From an uncultured Eubacteriales bacterium (GTDB lineage Bacteria > Bacillota > Clostridia > Oscillospirales > Oscillospiraceae), in the NCBI GenBank assembly GCA_900555735.1, contig USMI01000102.1:1-6802 (forward strand): a stretch of 6,802 nt of DNA, given 5' to 3'. The notes below the pieces were generated by a model. That model had not been told where the DNA came from. It saw only the letters and a program-made list of their open reading frames with translations, and did no database searches. This document shows positions 4,453-6,802 of the stretch, piece after piece. Positions within the stretch are counted from its first letter, which is position 1; each line of letters begins with the position of its first letter. The position numbers and the translations under genes were made by a program.

Positions 4453-4482
4453 TGCATAGAAAGAGTCCCGCAGCAGATACTA
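4453..4482 (+). promoter_or_regulatory. Putative sigma-G promoter of spoVT
   Basis: TGCATA (4453-4458), 17 bp, then GATACTA (4476-4482). These differ from the sigma-G boxes TGAATA and CATACTA at one position each. Transcription would start near 4489, about 30 nt before the spoVT start. In B. subtilis spoVT is transcribed by forespore-specific sigma-G, so gene and motif agree. Confidence 0.55.
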
Positions 4483-4520
4483 CCAATGAAAAATCTGCTT
4501 TGACTGGAGGAAATTTATAT

Positions 4521-5060
4521 ATGAAAGCAACCGGAATCGTCCGGCGCATCGACGATCTGGGCCGCGTGGTGATCCCCAAGGAGATCCGCCGCACCATGCG
4601 TATCCGGGAAGGCGACCCGTTGGAGATTTATACCACCAAGGATGGCGAGGTCATCTTTAAGAAGTATTCCCTGCTGGGCGGGCTGGAGGACTTTGCCGCC
4701 CAGTTCTGTGATACCCTCAGCCGCAGCACCGATTTCACAGCCGCCGTCACCGACCGCGACGCCATCATCGCCGTGGCTGGCGTGGGAAAGCGGGAGCTGC
4801 TGGGCAAGACCATCTCCGAGCCGCTGGAGCGCATTATGGAGGACCGTCAGGTCTGGCTGTGGGACAGCGGCGAGGAGACGGTAGCCGCCTGCGAGGGCCT
4901 CAGCGGCTTTACCGCCGTGGTGGCCGCTCCCATCCTGTGCGAGGGCGACGTGCTGGGGCTGGTGCTGTTCCTCTCCACTGACCAGCAGGCTGCCGGAGAG
5001 GCGGAGTACAAGCTGGCACAGACGGTAGCGGCGTTTCTGGGGAAGAATATGGAAAACTAG
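4521..5060 (+). CDS. spoVT: SpoVT, stage V sporulation transcriptional regulator
   Basis: A 179-residue AbrB-superfamily regulator that tunes sigma-G-dependent genes in the developing forespore. The N-terminal swapped-hairpin DNA-binding domain (about 1-52) reads MKATGIVRRIDDLGRVVIPK and then EIRRTMRIREGDPLEIYTTK, the hallmark SpoVT/AbrB sequence. The remainder (about 55-178) is the GAF-like sensory domain of SpoVT, including FCDTLSRSTDFTAAVTDRDA, GVGKRELLGKTISEPL and a C-terminal helix. B. subtilis SpoVT is of nearly the same length. The ATG at 4521 follows GGAGG at 4506-4510; the frame is open further upstream to 4413, but that portion has no similarity and would span the putative promoter. 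It is the only plus-strand gene, divergent from the ilvE leader and convergent with hom. Confidence 0.95.
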   Translation: MKATGIVRRIDDLGRVVIPKEIRRTMRIREGDPLEIYTTKDGEVIFKKYSLLGGLEDFAAQFCDTLSRSTDFTAAVTDRDAIIAVAGVGKRELLGKTISEPLERIMEDRQVWLWDSGEETVAACEGLSGFTAVVAAPILCEGDVLGLVLFLSTDQQAAGEAEYKLAQTVAAFLGKNMEN

Positions 5061-5099
5061 AAAGAGAACCGTATCGCGCAGCGATACGGTTCTCTTTCT
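5059..5099. terminator. Bidirectional terminator between spoVT and hom
   Basis: A perfect 19-bp stem, arms 5059-5077 and 5081-5099, loop GCA. The first base pairs lie inside the spoVT stop codon, and the stem ends 16 bp from the hom stop. The plus-strand 3' arm is U-rich (TTCTCTTTCT); on the minus strand TTTT follows soon after the stem. Confidence 0.88.
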
Positions 5100-5115
5100 G
5101 CGAAAAAACGTTTCC

Positions 5116-6255
5116 TTACCGGATACCGGCGATAAAGCAGGAAGGGTCAACCGTCAGCTGTTTTTTGGCCCATGCCAGCATCTCATAGGTGTTCACCGCG
5201 CCGGTCACCACGCCGTTGTCCCATGTATCGGCGGTGTGCTCCTTCAACCATGCATCCGGCGCGCTGGTGCGGACGTAGTAGGGATGAGCCTCGCCGCTGC
5301 CGTCCAGCGCTGTGGGTACGGCCTGCTGAGCATAGAAGTCCAAACGGCCCTCCTGAATGGACAGGCAGTCCTGCATCACGTTGGCGGCAGTGGGCATCTG
5401 GCCCGCGCCCTGCCCGTAGAAGCTCTGGCGGCCGATCTGTTCGCCCTCATAGGTGATGAGGTTGAAGTTGGCGGGGACGGCAGCCTCCAGCGCGGCGGCG
5501 TCTACCAGCGTCGGCTCGATGTAGGCGCATACGCCGTTCTCCGCCTGTGAGGCCTCCGCCAGCAGCTTGCAGGCGAAGCCGCGGCTCTGGAAGGTCTTGA
5601 TGTCACCGTCGGTGACGGTGCGGATGCCGAACATGGGGATGTCCGCCTCCCGCAGCAGGGCGTCAAAGGCGATGTTGGCGGAGATCACCAGCTTGCGGCG
5701 GATATCGTCGCCGTCGATATCGGCGCTGGGATCGGCCTCGGCATAGCCCAGCTCCTGCGCCTGCTTGAGAATGGCGGGGAAGGAGACGGGGGACTTGTGC
5801 ATGGCATCCATGATAAAGTTGCTGGTGCCGTTCATGATGCCGCCCACACGGCAGATGGTGTCCAGCTTCTTGCACCGGGCCAGATTCACCAGCCACGGGA
5901 TGCCGCCGCCTACTGCCGCCGTACACAGCAGCGCCTTGCCCTGCGCCTTGGCCAGATCGGTCAGCTCCTGATAGTAGGCGGCGATCAGCGCCTTGTTGGC
6001 GGTGACCACGTGCTTGCCTGCCTTCAGGGCGGCGGTAACGTACTCATAGGCGGGATGCAGGCCGCCCATCACCTCCGCCACGATGTCGATGCTGCCGTCG
6101 TGGAGGATATCCTCAAAATCATGGGTGGCGATGTCTGCGATCCGGGGCTTTTCCGAGCGGACGAGAACCCTGCGGACGTGGAGATCCTCCCGACCGCAGC
6201 ACCACTCGTATACGCCGCTGCCTACCACACCGAAGCCCAGCAATGCAATATTCAT
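5116..6255 (-). CDS. hom: Homoserine dehydrogenase, short form without ACT domain
   Basis: A 379-residue NAD(P)-dependent enzyme reducing aspartate semialdehyde to homoserine, the branch point to threonine and methionine. The N-terminal Rossmann motif is GFGVVGSGV (7-15), followed by HVVTANKALIA (81-91) and the GGGIP loop (116-120). The catalytic region includes GIMNGTSNFI (139-148) and GYAEADPSADIDGDDIRRKL (170-189), with the conserved lysine at 188. GQGAGQMPTAANVMQD, near the middle of the C-terminal half, closes the active site. Many Firmicute homologs have about 430 residues with a C-terminal ACT domain for threonine feedback; this one ends before it. The start at 6255 follows AAGGAGG by 7-8 nt. 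It has its own promoter directly behind the trx terminator and converges on spoVT. No thrB or thrC is visible. Confidence 0.95.
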   Translation of the reverse strand: MNIALLGFGVVGSGVYEWCCGREDLHVRRVLVRSEKPRIADIATHDFEDILHDGSIDIVAEVMGGLHPAYEYVTAALKAGKHVVTANKALIAAYYQELTDLAKAQGKALLCTAAVGGGIPWLVNLARCKKLDTICRVGGIMNGTSNFIMDAMHKSPVSFPAILKQAQELGYAEADPSADIDGDDIRRKLVISANIAFDALLREADIPMFGIRTVTDGDIKTFQSRGFACKLLAEASQAENGVCAYIEPTLVDAAALEAAVPANFNLITYEGEQIGRQSFYGQGAGQMPTAANVMQDCLSIQEGRLDFYAQQAVPTALDGSGEAHPYYVRTSAPDAWLKEHTADTWDNGVVTGAVNTYEMLAWAKKQLTVDPSCFIAGIR

Positions 6256-6287
6256 AATGACCCTCCTTAGTCAGTGAATTTTGTCCT

Positions 6288-6316
6288 ATTGTACACAACA
6301 CGAAAGCATTTGTCAA
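6288..6316 (-). promoter_or_regulatory. Sigma-A promoter of hom
   Basis: A perfect TTGACA (6311-6316), 17 bp, then TACAAT (6288-6293, five of six). The -35 begins 4 bp after the trx terminator stem ends. Confidence 0.82.
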
Positions 6317-6320
6317 CGAA

Positions 6321-6356
6321 TAAAAACACGCAGGACATTTGTCCTGCGTGTTTTTA
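6321..6356 (-). terminator. Intrinsic terminator of trx
   Basis: A perfect 17-bp stem, arms 6321-6337 and 6340-6356, with a minimal TT loop. The distal arm on the minus strand ends in TTTTTA, giving the U-tract. It lies 6 bp after the trx stop; the sequence is nearly symmetric and could also act on the plus strand. Confidence 0.88.
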
Positions 6357-6362
6357 TAACGC

Positions 6363-6662
6363 TTATTTCAGCAGCTCCAGCAGCGCTTCCTTGGAAACTA
6401 CGCCCACGGACTTTTTCAGTCCCTTGCCATCCCGGAAGGAGATGACCGTGGGGATGCTGCTGACCTGAAAGGCCATGGCCAGCTGGGGATTTTCGTCCAC
6501 ATCCACCTTGACCACCTTCACCTGCTGGGAGAGCTCCTCCAGCACAGGCGCCAGCATCTGGCAGGGGCCGCACCATGTGGCCCAGAAGTCCACCAGCACC
6601 GGCTCCGTGCTGTCCAGCACCAGCTCCTTGAAATTGTCCTCATTCGCATGAAACAGAGCCAT
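6363..6662 (-). CDS. trxA: Thioredoxin
   Basis: A 99-residue single-domain thioredoxin, a cytoplasmic dithiol reductant for enzymes such as ribonucleotide reductase and peroxiredoxins. It shows VLVDFWATWCGPCQMLAPVL with active-site C31 and C34 in WCGPC, buried D25, cis-proline P71 in SSIPTV, and the C-terminal helix SKEALLELL. It is slightly shorter than the usual 105 or so residues, with no missing element. The ATG at 6662 follows AAAGGAG by 7-8 nt. It forms a single-gene unit with its own terminator. No thioredoxin reductase gene is adjacent, and I see no convincing promoter in 6663-6716, only a CATAAT-like box; the transcript may start beyond or inside the repeat upstream. Confidence 0.95.
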   Translation of the reverse strand: MALFHANEDNFKELVLDSTEPVLVDFWATWCGPCQMLAPVLEELSQQVKVVKVDVDENPQLAMAFQVSSIPTVISFRDGKGLKKSVGVVSKEALLELLK

Positions 6663-6716
6663 TGCAATGCTCCTTTCCTTTGTAAAGATGGAGTTATTAT
6701 GCCCCGCAAAGCCTCA

Positions 6717-6802
6717 AAAGCCTCGCAGAGTTCGCCGTCCGCAGACGGCGAAAAAATCAAATCATTTTTCTGACGACATGTGCGTCAGAAAAATTCTTCT
6801 CG
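6717..6802. repeat. Structured dispersed repeat, copy B (truncated by window end)
   Basis: It aligns with 453-537 in the same orientation. H1 here is a 9-bp stem, arms 6731-6739 and 6744-6752, again with loop CGCA but with different stem bases. H2, arms 6764-6775 and 6783-6794 with loop ACATGTG, is identical to copy A over the whole 31 nt. The repeat runs off the window just where H3 would begin. It lies upstream of trx, whereas copy A lies between two feoA genes. Confidence 0.8.

Noticed and set aside
4413..4520. Upstream extension of spoVT to an ATG at 4413
   Set aside because: The extension has no SpoVT similarity, runs through the putative sigma-G promoter, and the ATG at 4521 has the proper ribosome binding site and the conserved N-terminus.

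Overview
The window looks like a chromosomal stretch from a spore-forming Clostridia-class Firmicute, most likely a GC-rich gut Oscillospiraceae-like organism. The evidence is a nearly canonical Spo0A, a SpoVT with a putative sigma-G promoter, strong AAGGAGG-type ribosome binding sites, consensus sigma-A promoters and many intrinsic terminators. No tRNA, rRNA, CRISPR array or transposase gene is visible.

Layout. (1) 1-950, minus strand: an iron(II) uptake operon with two feoA paralogs followed by feoB, which is cut by the window start. Its promoter is a perfect TTGACA-17-TATAAT. Three palindromes of the form TTAG-N6-CTAA overlap or follow the promoter, and a fourth, near-perfect one lies in front of feoB, so a DtxR/MntR-type metal repressor is likely. 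A structured repeat sits between the two feoA genes. (2) 1058-1994, minus: spo0A with a strong terminator, a candidate promoter and 0A-box-like sites upstream. (3) 2030-2872, minus: a YlmH-type S4 RNA-binding protein with its own promoter. (4) 2870-4308, minus: branched-chain aminotransferase ilvE. Upstream lie, in order, a promoter, a 64-codon ORF very rich in Ile and Leu codons, and an intrinsic terminator only about 33 nt before the ilvE start. This looks like a leader-peptide attenuator and is the most interesting item here. (5) 4453-5060, plus: spoVT, the only plus-strand gene, ending in a hairpin shared with the convergent hom. (6) 5116-6316, minus: homoserine dehydrogenase without an ACT domain. 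(7) 6321-6662, minus: a small thioredoxin. (8) 6717-6802: a second, truncated copy of the structured repeat.

Most genes form single-gene transcription units packed tightly, with the terminator of one abutting or overlapping the promoter of the next (trx/hom, ilvE/ylmH). Functional themes are iron uptake, sporulation control (spo0A early, spoVT late in the forespore), amino-acid metabolism (ilvE, hom) and thiol redox. The strongest unexplained structures are the putative ilvE attenuator, the four-site operator system of the feo operon, and the two-copy repeat whose first hairpin changes sequence but keeps pairing.
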